The notes below the pieces were generated by a model. That model saw only the letters and a program-made list of their open reading frames with translations. It was not told the origin of the DNA and ran no database searches. Position numbers and translations under genes: made by a program. A DNA stretch of 64,000 nucleotides from Paraburkholderia silviterrae (GTDB taxonomy: Bacteria; Pseudomonadota; Gammaproteobacteria; Burkholderiales; Burkholderiaceae): contig NZ_SMRP01000004.1 in assembly GCF_004353915.1 (NCBI RefSeq), positions 356,582-420,581 of the forward strand, written 5' to 3'. Positions within the stretch are counted from its first letter, which is position 1; the number at the start of each line of letters is the position of its first letter. Shown here piece by piece: positions 54,941 to 63,359 of this stretch.

Positions 54941-55810
54941 ATGAACACGATGCTTTATCCGGAACTTTACAAATCGCTCGAATCGGTCCGATGGGATATG
55001 GAGAAGGATATTCCCTGGGACAAGTTCGATGCGTCGCTCCTCACCGACGAGCAGGCCAGGACCATCAAGATGAACGCCATCACCGAATGGTCCGCGTTGC
55101 CGGCCACGGAGATGTTCCTGCGCGACAACCATCATGACAGCGACTTCTCCGCGTTCATGAGCGTGTGGTTCTTCGAGGAGCAGAAGCACTCGCTCGTGCT
55201 GATGGAGTACCTGCGCCGCTTCAAGCCGGAGCTCGTGCCCACCGAGGAAGAGCTGCACGCCGTGCGCTTCGAGTTCGATCCGGCGCCGCCGCTCGAGACG
55301 CTCATGCTGCACTTCTGCGGCGAGATCCGCCTGAACCACTGGTATCGCCGCGCGGCCGAGTGGCATACGGAGCCGGTCATCAAGGCCATCTACGAGACCA
55401 TTTCGCGCGATGAGGCCCGCCACGGCGGCGCGTATCTGCGCTACATGAAGAAGGCGCTCAACAACTTCGGCGACGGCGCACGCGCGGCGTTCGCGAAGAT
55501 CGGCGTGCTGATGGCCTCGGCGCGCCGCACCGAGAAGCCGCTGCACCCCACGAACCTGCACGTGAACCAGGCGCTGTTCCCGCGCGACACCGTGCAGTCG
55601 CGCCTGCCCGATCCGGAATGGCTCGAGCGCTGGCTCGACGAGCAGATCCGCTTCGACGACGGCTGGGAAAAGAAGGTGGTTGAGCGTATCCTGCACAACC
55701 TGTCGATCCTGTTCGAGCGCACCTTCACCACGGCGCAGGAGCTCAACCGCTACCGCAAGGAAGTGGTGCAGCGTCTGCAGGGCGAACAGGGCGCGCAGCA
55801 GCCGGCCTGA
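54941..55810 (+). CDS. Di-iron ferritin-like protein (acyl-ACP desaturase-like)
   Basis: A 289-residue all-helical protein. It carries the four-helix di-iron ligand pattern E, E-x-x-H, E, E-x-x-H: Glu49, Glu80-x-x-His83 in FFEEQKHS, Glu128 in FCGEIRLNHW and Glu158-x-x-His161 in SRDEARHGGAYL. The pair EEQKH/DEARH is close to the EENRH/DEKRH pair of soluble acyl-ACP desaturases. The C-terminal third is longer than in ferritins. It probably oxidises an organic substrate using oxygen rather than storing iron. An ATG three codons on is an alternative start. Confidence 0.82.
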   Translation: MNTMLYPELYKSLESVRWDMEKDIPWDKFDASLLTDEQARTIKMNAITEWSALPATEMFLRDNHHDSDFSAFMSVWFFEEQKHSLVLMEYLRRFKPELVPTEEELHAVRFEFDPAPPLETLMLHFCGEIRLNHWYRRAAEWHTEPVIKAIYETISRDEARHGGAYLRYMKKALNNFGDGARAAFAKIGVLMASARRTEKPLHPTNLHVNQALFPRDTVQSRLPDPEWLERWLDEQIRFDDGWEKKVVERILHNLSILFERTFTTAQELNRYRKEVVQRLQGEQGAQQPA

Positions 55811-56005
55811 TGCCCGTCTACCGCTCGTTCGTCTCGCGCCCGTTGCGGCGCTGAGGCGAGCCCGACGGCCCGGAGCGCTCGCGCGTGACGGGCTGTTTTT
55901 TCATCGGCGGCGCCCATTGCCGTCCGGTTTCAATCGTTCCAAACGTTTCAATCGCGCGGCGCTTCCGACGGCACCGTCAGCCGCGATTTACTCGAGCCTC
56001 ATTCC

Positions 56006-56491
56006 ATGCCCGCTTCCTTCGAACGCAAGATCACGACCCGCGAAGCGCTCGCGCAACGGCGCGCCTCGCTGAGCGGCCCGGTGGTGTTCACCAACGGCGT
56101 CTTCGACATCCTGCATCGCGGGCATGTGACCTATCTCGCCGACGCGAAGGCGCTGGGCGCGACGCTGATCGTTGGCGTGAATAGCGACGCTTCGGTCAAG
56201 ATGCTCGGCAAGGGCGACGATCGCCCGATCAACAACGAGAACGACCGCATGGCGCTGCTGGCGGCGCTCGAGAGCGTGGACTGGGTGGTGCAGTTCGGGG
56301 AGCGCACGCCCGTCGAGCTGATCGAGGCCGTGCGTCCGGACATTCTCGTGAAGGGCGGCGACTACGATATGGATGCGCTGCCGGAGTCGGCGCTCGTGCG
56401 CAGCTGGGGCGGCCGCGCGCTCGCGATCGCCTTCGAGCACGACCGCTCGACCACGAAGCTGCTGCAGAAGGTCCGCGAACAGCAGGGCTGA
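56006..56491 (+). CDS. rfaE2: D-glycero-beta-D-manno-heptose 1-phosphate adenylyltransferase
   Basis: A 161-residue nucleotidyltransferase. The HxGH motif is HRGH (37-40) in NGVFDILHRGHVTYL, with VNSDASVKMLGKGDDRPINN and VKGGDYDMDALPES following. It corresponds to the C-terminal half of E. coli HldE and makes ADP-heptose precursor for the lipopolysaccharide core. The kinase half (rfaE1) must be elsewhere, as usual in Burkholderia. It lies downstream of the di-iron protein and convergent with the coaX operon. Confidence 0.96.
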   Translation: MPASFERKITTREALAQRRASLSGPVVFTNGVFDILHRGHVTYLADAKALGATLIVGVNSDASVKMLGKGDDRPINNENDRMALLAALESVDWVVQFGERTPVELIEAVRPDILVKGGDYDMDALPESALVRSWGGRALAIAFEHDRSTTKLLQKVREQQG

Positions 56492-56585
56492 GCGGATTCA
56501 TCGACCCGGAGCGCTTTGATCGACCCGTGCTGCAATCGAGCGCTCACGCGTCGCGCACGCGCAACGCTTGCGCGGCGTGCCGGGA

Positions 56586-56825
56586 TTACTGCGCGAGCGT
56601 AGAGGCCTGGATAGCCGGATCGGCCACCGGGCCGCCCACCACGGGCACGTCCACGGACTCCGAGGCCTTGATCGGCCGCACCGTGAGGCCTTCCGGATGG
56701 ATCTGCCGGTTCAGTTGCTTGTGACCGTTCGTGGTCGTCAGAGGGGCGGGGCCGAACAGCCCGCGGATCGCTCCGAAGGCGAGCAGGTTGGCGAGAATCA
56801 GGATGGCGATCAGCCAGCGCAGCAT
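56586..56825 (-). CDS. Small membrane-anchored protein of unknown function
   Basis: A 79-residue protein with an N-terminal membrane helix (MLRWLIAILILANLLAFGAI) and a short periplasmic part (RQIHPEGLTVRPIKASESVD). This is like the start of the SPOR-domain proteins that follow coaX in many beta-proteobacteria (helix, then NRQIxPE-LxV-P), but it stops before any SPOR domain. It may be a reduced form or a separate family. It is the last gene after birA and coaX. Confidence 0.75.
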   Translation of the reverse strand: MLRWLIAILILANLLAFGAIRGLFGPAPLTTTNGHKQLNRQIHPEGLTVRPIKASESVDVPVVGGPVADPAIQASTLAQ

Positions 56826-56898
56826 CGTGTGAGACTCCGTCGATAGTGTTCGTGAGGTTCGCCGCCGCGCCGTGCGGCAGCGCGCGCCCGAGGCGCGC

Positions 56899-57858
56899 TC
56901 AGGATTGCGTCGCGATCAGCGCGAGGCCCGCGAGCACCAATGCGTCGTGGCGAGTATGCGGCACCTTCAGCGCCGCTGTCACTTCGGCGGCCGCACCGCC
57001 GCTCACCACCAGCCGCACCGGCATTTTCCACGCGTCTTGCAAATCGGCCCACACACGCTCGATCAGGCCCGCCTGGGCGAGCGCGCAGCCCGTCGAAATC
57101 GAGCGCTTCGTGTCGGTCGCAAAGAGCGGGCCTAATCCCAACGATCCCGCCAATTCCGCCGCTTTTCCCGTCATCGATTCCGTCATCGATTCCGCCATCG
57201 TTCCCGCGCCCGGCCCGGCGGCGCGCTCGCCGTGCGGCGTGCCGATCAGGCCGCGCGCGTGCTGCGCGTCGAGCACCGGCAACTGCGCCGTGTGCTCGCC
57301 AAGCGAGCGCATCATGAGCGTCCAGCCCGGTGCGATCAGGCCGCCCACGAAGGTGCCGTCGGCGCGCAGCGCCTCCAGCGTCGTTGCGGTGCCGAACGTG
57401 GCGATGAGCAGCGGCTCGTCAGGAAACGCCGCGCGCGCGCCGATCATGCCGGCCCAGCGGTCGCTGCCGAGTGCGTCGGCGCTCGTATAGCCGTTCGTCA
57501 CGCCGCATTGCTGCCGGGTCGCGCGGATCACCGTGCGCGCGAGGCCGGGCCAATGGGCGTCGAGCGCGGCGTCGATGCGCTGCGCCACGGCCGCGCCCGC
57601 GACGTTCGAGATCCATGCGCTGCCGGGCATGGGCAGCGCCGACCAGTCGGCGAAGTCGCGTGCGGCGGCAGCAGCGGTGGTGGTCGCCGCGGCCGGGTCG
57701 GGCGCCGCGTTGCCCGGGGCGGCGTCGTGGCTCGACGCGCCCGCGTGCAGACGCGAGCCATCGGCGGCAACGAGCGCCCACTTGATCCGGCTATTGCCGG
57801 CGTCAATCAGCAGAAACGGCGGCGGGCAAGCGCGCTGGGCGCTGCTCGTGCCGCTCAT
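56899..57858 (-). CDS. coaX: Type III pantothenate kinase
   Basis: A 319-residue enzyme of the actin-like ASKHA fold. The phosphate loop is [15 protein letters not shown] (Asp19), with [28 protein letters not shown] and VSGGAAAEV as further family blocks. It phosphorylates pantothenate, the first step to coenzyme A, without feedback by CoA. Its ATG overlaps the birA stop (ATGA). Residues ~65-75 and ~218-232 are insertions; the second ([11 protein letters not shown]) is encoded by three copies of a 12-base unit at 57169-57204. Confidence 0.95.
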   Translation of the reverse strand: MSGTSSAQRACPPPFLLIDAGNSRIKWALVAADGSRLHAGASSHDAAPGNAAPDPAAATTTAAAAARDFADWSALPMPGSAWISNVAGAAVAQRIDAALDAHWPGLARTVIRATRQQCGVTNGYTSADALGSDRWAGMIGARAAFPDEPLLIATFGTATTLEALRADGTFVGGLIAPGWTLMMRSLGEHTAQLPVLDAQHARGLIGTPHGERAAGPGAGTMAESMTESMTGKAAELAGSLGLGPLFATDTKRSISTGCALAQAGLIERVWADLQDAWKMPVRLVVSGGAAAEVTAALKVPHTRHDALVLAGLALIATQS

Positions 57859-58766
57859 GCGCCGTTGTCTGCGAGCCGCAGCGAGATGTCGCCGGTCGTG
57901 ACGGCCTCGCGGCCGTGCGCTGTGTCGACGAGCAACTGGCCGCGCTCGTCCACTCCCACGGCCACGCCGCGCAGCAGCTCGGCGCCTTGCTCATAGAGCG
58001 CAATCTCGCGGCCTGCGTAAGCGTGGCACGCGTTCCAGCGCGCCTGGAACGGCGCGAAGCCCGCCGTGCCGAAGCGCTGCAGCGCGCCTTCGAGCGCGTT
58101 GAGCTCGGCGGCGAGCACGTCGGTGAGGTTGGCAGCGGGCCACGCGCGCGAGAGCGCGGTGGGCGCGGCACCTTGCACCGGCGCGGCCGGTTGGGACGCC
58201 GGGTCGGCGTTGAGCGCCTCGACCTTCGCGGCGAGCGCTTCTGGATGGCGCACGTTCGTGCCGATGCCGATCACCACCGCCGAGGCATCCGCCGTGCTCC
58301 ACGCGCTCTCCACCAGAATCCCCACCAGCTTGTCGCCTTCGAGCAGCACGTCGTTGGGCCACTTGAGCGCGATCTGGCCGGGCGCGGCCACGGGCAGCGT
58401 GCGCAGCCCGTCCACCAGTGCCGAGCCGACTGCGAGGCTCAAGCCCGCGAGCCCCTCGACCGGGCGCGGCAGCACACAGCCGATGGAGAACAGCAGCGCG
58501 TCGCCGGGCTGGGCGATCCAGCTGCGCCCGCGCCGGCCGCGGCCCGCGGTCTGCAGATAGGCCACGCGCACGATCGGACGCGCGAGGGCGTCGGCGCGAT
58601 GCGGCAGCGCCTTCAGGTGCGCCATCAGGTCGGCGTTGGTCGAGCCGGTTTCCTCGACGATCTCGATGGGCCAGTCGTTGGCGGCCGGGCCGAACAGCGT
58701 CACCGCACGCTCGCGGTCGATGCGCCAGTCGTCGGCGCTCGGGGTATCTGGGGTAGGAGTATTCAT
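57855..58766 (-). CDS. birA: Biotin--protein ligase (class I, no DNA-binding domain)
   Basis: A 303-residue ligase. The biotinyl-AMP loop is GRGRRGRSW (75-83), with [11 protein letters not shown] upstream and [18 protein letters not shown] downstream (KWPNDV 135-140). The usual N-terminal winged helix of E. coli BirA is absent, so it cannot act as the biotin operon repressor. It attaches biotin to acetyl-CoA carboxylase and other carboxylases. It is the first gene of a three-gene minus-strand set with coaX. Confidence 0.96.
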   Translation of the reverse strand: MNTPTPDTPSADDWRIDRERAVTLFGPAANDWPIEIVEETGSTNADLMAHLKALPHRADALARPIVRVAYLQTAGRGRRGRSWIAQPGDALLFSIGCVLPRPVEGLAGLSLAVGSALVDGLRTLPVAAPGQIALKWPNDVLLEGDKLVGILVESAWSTADASAVVIGIGTNVRHPEALAAKVEALNADPASQPAAPVQGAAPTALSRAWPAANLTDVLAAELNALEGALQRFGTAGFAPFQARWNACHAYAGREIALYEQGAELLRGVAVGVDERGQLLVDTAHGREAVTTGDISLRLADNGA

Positions 58767-59231
58767 GTCTCGTATTGTAGTGGCTGCTACTGGCGCTGAC
58801 GGGCGCGAATCGGCAGGCGGCCGCGAGCTGACATCGGCGTGGGGCCTGTCCGTTCCGCGCGGCTCCCCGTTTTTTCGATGGGCTCATCGGGGTGGCGCTT
58901 GCGCGGAAGTCGTCCAAATTTTGCTCGTTATTCAGGCAATTCACAGCTAACCCACAGCTGGCCCACAGGTTATCCACGGAATCATCCACAGGCACCGGCG
59001 TGGTGGATGCAGAGGGCATTGCGCCGATCCGTAGTCGGGGGTTACGTATTCCACAGCGCACCCACAGGCTGCCAACAGGTCATCCACAGAATTATCCACA
59101 GCGCGCCGGGGCGCAACCTGGGCTTTGCTCCAGCAGACGAATCGGTGCGCGCCCGGACCGCCGAAACGGGGCGCGTTCGTTACAATGATTGATCATTCCT
59201 CCCGCCCGAGCGCCCCGCCTTGACTCAAGAG
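58767..59231. other. Intergenic region between birA and MCE permease gene
   Basis: A 465-base gap between divergent genes that carries the duplicated DnaA-box cluster listed separately. No gene was recognised. Confidence 0.7.
58951..59102 (+). promoter_or_regulatory. DnaA-box cluster in two direct-repeat copies
   Basis: Two 42-base segments (58951-58992 and 59061-59102) are 34/42 identical. Each holds two DnaA-type 9-mers in the same orientation, 12 bases apart: TTATCCACG (58970) and TCATCCACA (58982), then TCATCCACA (59080) and the perfect consensus TTATCCACA (59092). A further TATTCCACA lies at 59047. No dnaA, dnaN, gyrB or parAB gene is near. Confidence 0.65.
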
Positions 59232-60353
59232 ATGCCGCCCGGCCTCGAAATCGCGGCCGGTTCCCACGGAAAGATCGTGCGCCTGTCCGGTCAATGGACC
59301 GCGCTGGCGCTCGCGCGCGACCGCGACAATGGCGGCGCGGCACGGCGCCTGCGCGCGCTCGTTGACGAGCGCATCGGGCAATGGGACCTCTCGCGCGTCG
59401 AGCGCATGGATCACGTGGGCGGCCAGGCGCTCTGGCGCGTCTGGGGCCACAAGCTGCCCGCCGATCTGGTGGCGCTCTCCGACACGCAGCGCGACATCTT
59501 CGAGCGCATCGCGCTGCTCGACTCGGTGCGCGAGCCGGCCGAGCGCGTGGTGCGCGTCGACCCCATCACCCGGCTGGGCCTCGCGATCTTCTCGTTTGGC
59601 GATCATCTGTACGGCGGGCTGGCGATGCTCGGGCGCGTGGTGCTCGATCTGCTCCTCGTCCTGCGCAAGCCGAAGGTCACGCCCTGGGTGGAGATCTCCG
59701 CGAACGTCTATAACGCAGGTACGCGCGCGCTGCCGATCACGGCGCTCGTCGCGTTTCTGATCGGCATCGTGTTGTCGTATTTGTCGGCGCAGCAGTTGCG
59801 CCTGTTCGGCGCGAACCAGTTCATCGTGAACATCCTGGGCCTCTCGGTGATCCGCGAGCTCGGGCCGGTGCTCTCGGCCATTCTGGTCGCCGGGCGCTCG
59901 GGCTCGGCCATCACCGCGCAGATCGGCGTGATGCGCGTGACCGAAGAGCTCGACGCGATGCGCGTGATGGGCATCTCGCACGGCCTGCGCCTGATCCTGC
60001 CGCGCGTGATCGCACTGGGCGTGGCCATGCCGCTGCTCGTGATGTGGACCGACATCATCGCGTTGCTGGGCGGCGCGCTCGCGGCCAAGGCCGTGCTCGG
60101 CATCGACATCTCGTACTTCATCCGCTCGCTGCCGAGCGTGGTGCCGATCGCGAACCTGTGGATCGGGCTCGGCAAGGGCGTGGCATTCGGTATGCTGGTG
60201 GCGATCGTCGGCTGCCACTTCGGCTTTCGCATCAAGGCGAACTCGCAAAGCCTCGGCGAAGGCACGACCACCTCGGTCGTGACTTCCATCACCATCGTGA
60301 TCCTCGCCGACGCCGTGTTCGCCATCCTGTTTCAGAACGTGGGGCTGTCATGA
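59232..60353 (+). CDS. MlaE-type ABC permease with N-terminal STAS-like domain
   Basis: A 373-residue protein from the ATG at 59232; a TTG at 59220 is an alternative. Residues 1-~115 look like a STAS (MlaB-like) domain. The rest is the MlaE permease: a membrane-parallel helix, then FLIGIVLSYLSAQQLRLFGAN and VIRELGPVLSAILVAGRSGSAI, EELDAMRVMG and further helices. MlaE permeases move phospholipid or other lipid between the membranes with an MCE protein. The STAS fusion replaces a separate MlaB. The stop overlaps the next start (ATGA). Confidence 0.92.
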   Translation: MPPGLEIAAGSHGKIVRLSGQWTALALARDRDNGGAARRLRALVDERIGQWDLSRVERMDHVGGQALWRVWGHKLPADLVALSDTQRDIFERIALLDSVREPAERVVRVDPITRLGLAIFSFGDHLYGGLAMLGRVVLDLLLVLRKPKVTPWVEISANVYNAGTRALPITALVAFLIGIVLSYLSAQQLRLFGANQFIVNILGLSVIRELGPVLSAILVAGRSGSAITAQIGVMRVTEELDAMRVMGISHGLRLILPRVIALGVAMPLLVMWTDIIALLGGALAAKAVLGIDISYFIRSLPSVVPIANLWIGLGKGVAFGMLVAIVGCHFGFRIKANSQSLGEGTTTSVVTSITIVILADAVFAILFQNVGLS

Positions 60354-61285
60354 GTACGACGGGCACGATCGGCACACGAGGCACGATGACTACGACCGGC
60401 ACCTTGACTACGCCGCTCAAGGAGGTGGCCGAGGACTTGCCGCTGCCCGCCATCGGCGAGCCCATCATCGAGGTGCGCAATCTCAGCAAGCGCTATGGGC
60501 GCAACATCGTCCATCAGCATCTGAACCTGGACATCCGCCGCGGCGAGATCGTCACGATCGTGGGCGGCTCGGGCTCGGGCAAGACCACGCTCGTGCGCCA
60601 GATTCTCGGGCTGGAGCGGCCGACTTCGGGCACCATCAAGCTGTTCGGCGAAGACATCTCGACGATCGAGCCCGAGCGCGCCCGCCTCATGCGCACGCGC
60701 ACGGGCATGCTGTTTCAGCACGGCGCGCTGTTCTCGTCGCTTTCGGTGTTCGACAACGTGGCGCAGCCGGTGCGCGAGCTCGGCAAGGTGCCGGCGGACC
60801 TGTTGCGCGACATCGTGATGCTCAAGCTCGAAATGGTCGGCCTGCCGTGCAAGCACGCCTCGAAGATGCCGGCCGCGCTCTCGGGCGGCATGGTCAAGCG
60901 CGTGGGCCTCGCGCGCGCGATCGTGCTGGAGCCGGAGCTGCTCTTTCTCGACGAGCCTACCGCCGGGCTCGACCCGCGCTCGTCGGACGAAGTGGTGGAG
61001 CTCATCAGCACGCTGCACCGCGCGCTTGGCCTCACCGTCGTGCTGATCACGCACGACCTCGACGCCATGGTCGCGCTCTCCACGCGTGTGGCCGTGCTCG
61101 CCGAGCGCAAGGTGCTGGTGGCGGCCCCGGTGGAGGAGGCCGCGTGCGTGGACGATCCGTTCATCCGCGAATATTTTTTGGGCATGCGCGGCCGGCGCGC
61201 ACTGCAGGCGCTGCCGCCCGAGCGGCGCGCGAAGCTGCCGCCGGCCGCGTTTGCGCCGGCTTCAGTGGGCGCGAAGCCGTGTTGA
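60350..61285 (+). CDS. MlaF-type ABC transporter ATPase
   Basis: A 311-residue ATPase. Walker A is GGSGSGKT (72-79), the signature ALSGGMVKRVGLARAI, Walker B LLFLDEPTAGLDP, and the switch His in LITHDLDAM. The N-terminal ~35 residues are a Thr/Gly-rich extension not found in E. coli MlaF (TTGTIGTRGTMTTTGTLTT). It is translationally coupled to the permease by an ATGA overlap and should power it. Confidence 0.95.
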   Translation: MSTTGTIGTRGTMTTTGTLTTPLKEVAEDLPLPAIGEPIIEVRNLSKRYGRNIVHQHLNLDIRRGEIVTIVGGSGSGKTTLVRQILGLERPTSGTIKLFGEDISTIEPERARLMRTRTGMLFQHGALFSSLSVFDNVAQPVRELGKVPADLLRDIVMLKLEMVGLPCKHASKMPAALSGGMVKRVGLARAIVLEPELLFLDEPTAGLDPRSSDEVVELISTLHRALGLTVVLITHDLDAMVALSTRVAVLAERKVLVAAPVEEAACVDDPFIREYFLGMRGRRALQALPPERRAKLPPAAFAPASVGAKPC

Positions 61286-61338
61286 TGCGCGCTACGCGAG
61301 ACTGCGCGCGTGAGCGCAAGCGCCGCGCCGCCGCGTCT

Positions 61339-61494
61339 GCGGCCGCGCTTGTCGTCGCGCTTGTGGCCGCACGGGTGGCAGCGCTTGTGCCAGCACTTGT
61401 GGCCGCATTCGTGGCCGCATTCGTGGCCGCGCTTGTGGCCGCGCTTGTGGCCACATTCGAAGCAGCGCGTGTGGCCGCTTTCGTGGCCGCCAAC
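61339..61494. repeat. 12-bp minisatellite between ATPase and MCE genes
   Basis: Thirteen adjoining copies of a 12-base unit (consensus GTGGCCGC(G/A)(C/T)T(T/C)) fill most of the 223-base gap between the ATPase stop and the MCE start. In frame it could encode VAAL/VAAF repeats, but no ribosome site or conserved product supports a gene. Confidence 0.93.
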
Positions 61495-61508
61495 GAGGGA
61501 ATCTGACG

Positions 61509-62474
61509 ATGGAAAACAAAGCGCATGCGTTCTGGGCGGGCGCCTTCACGCTGGGTCTGCTGGCCGTGATCGCGTTTGCGGTCTTCTTCTTCAGCGCCGA
61601 CCGTACCGTGCGCGTGCCGTACGACCTCATCTCGCGCAGCAATGTGACGGGGCTCTATCCCGACGCCGCCGTGCGCTATCGCGGGCTCGATGTCGGCAAG
61701 GTGCAGTCGATCAAATTCGATCCGAGCCACCCGGGGCAGATCCGCATCCGGGTGGTGGTCGACCAGAAAGCGCCGATGACGCGTTCCACCTTCGGCACGC
61801 TCGCGCTCCAGGGCGTGACGGGCATCGCGTTCGTGCAGCTCGACGACAATGGCCTCGATCTTTCGCCGCTGCCTTCTTCCGAGAAGCACGTGGCCGAGAT
61901 TCCGCTGCGCCCGGGCCTGCTCGACCAGTTGCAGCGGCGCGGCGAAGCGCTCATGCGCAAGCTCGACAGCATTGCCGGCGACGTCGACGAGATGCTGAGC
62001 GAGGAGAACCGCAAGCAGATCATGGCGACCGTCGCGAGCCTGCAGCAGGCCGCGAGCAGCGCGAACACGCTTGCGCAGCAACTGCAGCCGACCACCCAGC
62101 GCCTGCCGGGCGCGGTCGCCGACCTGCAGAAGACGCTGCAATCGACCAATCAGCTGATCACGAGCCTGAACCGCCCGGACGGCCCGTTCCAGGCCAATCT
62201 GAACAAGGCCGGCACGGCGGCGGCCCAGGCCGGGCAGGCGCTGAGCTCCATCGATGCGTCGATCCAGCAGCTTTCGGCGCGCGTGGGCTACGACACGCTG
62301 CCGCGCGTCGACTCGCTGACCGACGACGTGCGCTCGGCGATGCGTTCGGTCGACAAGGCGGCGGGCGCCTTCAGCACGAGCCCGAGCAGCCTGCTGTTCG
62401 GCGGCGCGCCGGTGCCCGCGCCGGGGCCGGGCGAGCCGGGCTTCGCCTGGCCCGCCGGCGCGGGCGCGAAGTAG
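61509..62474 (+). CDS. MCE-family lipid-transport protein (MlaD-like)
   Basis: A 321-residue protein with a GAGGGAA site. One N-terminal membrane anchor (FWAGAFTLGLLAVIAFAVFF) precedes a single MCE domain (SNVTGLYPDAAVRYRGLDVG, then TFGTLALQGVTGIAFVQL). A long helical region follows with coiled-coil character, and then a Pro/Gly-rich end. MCE proteins form hexameric lipid channels in the periplasm. It works with the permease and ATPase encoded upstream. Confidence 0.94.
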   Translation: MENKAHAFWAGAFTLGLLAVIAFAVFFFSADRTVRVPYDLISRSNVTGLYPDAAVRYRGLDVGKVQSIKFDPSHPGQIRIRVVVDQKAPMTRSTFGTLALQGVTGIAFVQLDDNGLDLSPLPSSEKHVAEIPLRPGLLDQLQRRGEALMRKLDSIAGDVDEMLSEENRKQIMATVASLQQAASSANTLAQQLQPTTQRLPGAVADLQKTLQSTNQLITSLNRPDGPFQANLNKAGTAAAQAGQALSSIDASIQQLSARVGYDTLPRVDSLTDDVRSAMRSVDKAAGAFSTSPSSLLFGGAPVPAPGPGEPGFAWPAGAGAK

Positions 62475-62694
62475 CGTTGCGGCCGGCGCCGGCCGCGCTG
62501 CCCGTGCAGCGTGCGCCGGCCGCGCCACGCCACGCCACGCATCGCAGGCGCTCGCGCTCGAGCGTGCGCGAGGTGAGCCGGAGCGCGGCGGCAAAGTCGG
62601 AATACGTTCGGCGCATCTGGGCCTTGGGCAGCTTTGGGGGCATCGAGGCAGGCAACAAGCGCCGCATGAGTCGCATCAACTGGAAGGAATCGCA

Positions 62695-63327
62695 ATGTCA
62701 CGCCAAGCCACTTCGTCACGCTCGCTTCTGAGGCTCTGCTGCGCCGCGCTCGCGGCGCTCGCCATCGGCACGCTGGCGGCGTGCGCCGGCAGATCCGCCG
62801 CGCTCTCCGATATCCGCTACGACCTCGGGCCGCAGCAGGAGGCGGTAGCTGCATCGCCGTCGCTGCCGCCGCTCAAGGTGCTCGAAGTGAGCGCGCCCCC
62901 GACACTCGACCACGAGGGCATTCTCTATCGCCTGAACGGCGACTCGCAGCGCTCGGGGCGCTACGCGGACAGCCGCTGGACGATGTCGCCCGCGCGCCTG
63001 CTCACGCAGCGCCTGCGCACCGCGCTCGCCTCGCGCGCCACCGTGCTCTCGGGCGCCGACGCCGTGCAGGCGCCCATGCTGAAAGTCGAACTCACGGAGT
63101 TCGAGCAGGTGTTCGACACGCCAACGCAAAGCGCCGGCGTGCTCGCCGCGCGCGCGACCCTCATGCAGGGCGGCAAGGTGATCGCGCAGCGCTCCTTCGT
63201 GGCGCGCGCACCCGCGAGCACGCCCGACGCCGCAGGCGGCGTAGCGGCGCTGCGCGCGGCGAGCGACGACTTCGCGGGCCAGATTGGCGCGTGGCTGGGC
63301 GCGCAGGCGTTCGCCGGCACGCCTTGA
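62695..63327 (+). CDS. ABC-type transport auxiliary lipoprotein (PqiC-like)
   Basis: A 210-residue lipoprotein. The signal sequence ends in the lipobox LAAC (Cys30), followed by a linker and the auxiliary-component domain: IRYDLGP, LKVLEVSAPPTLDHEGILYRL, WTMSPARLLTQRLRTAL. Such lipoproteins sit at the outer membrane and accept or guide substrate from MCE tunnels. Its presence, with no MlaC- or MlaA-type gene, separates this system from classical Mla. The gap from the MCE gene is 220 bases. Confidence 0.9.
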   Translation: MSRQATSSRSLLRLCCAALAALAIGTLAACAGRSAALSDIRYDLGPQQEAVAASPSLPPLKVLEVSAPPTLDHEGILYRLNGDSQRSGRYADSRWTMSPARLLTQRLRTALASRATVLSGADAVQAPMLKVELTEFEQVFDTPTQSAGVLAARATLMQGGKVIAQRSFVARAPASTPDAAGGVAALRAASDDFAGQIGAWLGAQAFAGTP

Positions 63328-63359
63328 GAAACGCGGCGCCTGGCGCTTCGGAGCATGAC

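Noticed and set aside
58951..59102. DnaA-box cluster as the main chromosomal origin
   Set aside because: None of dnaA, dnaN, gyrB, rpmH, parA/parB or gidA is nearby, and there is no long AT-rich unwinding region.
61339..61506. VAAL/VAAF repeat peptide read through the 12-bp array
   Set aside because: It is only an extension of an out-of-frame reading through the ATPase gene, with no start or ribosome site of its own.
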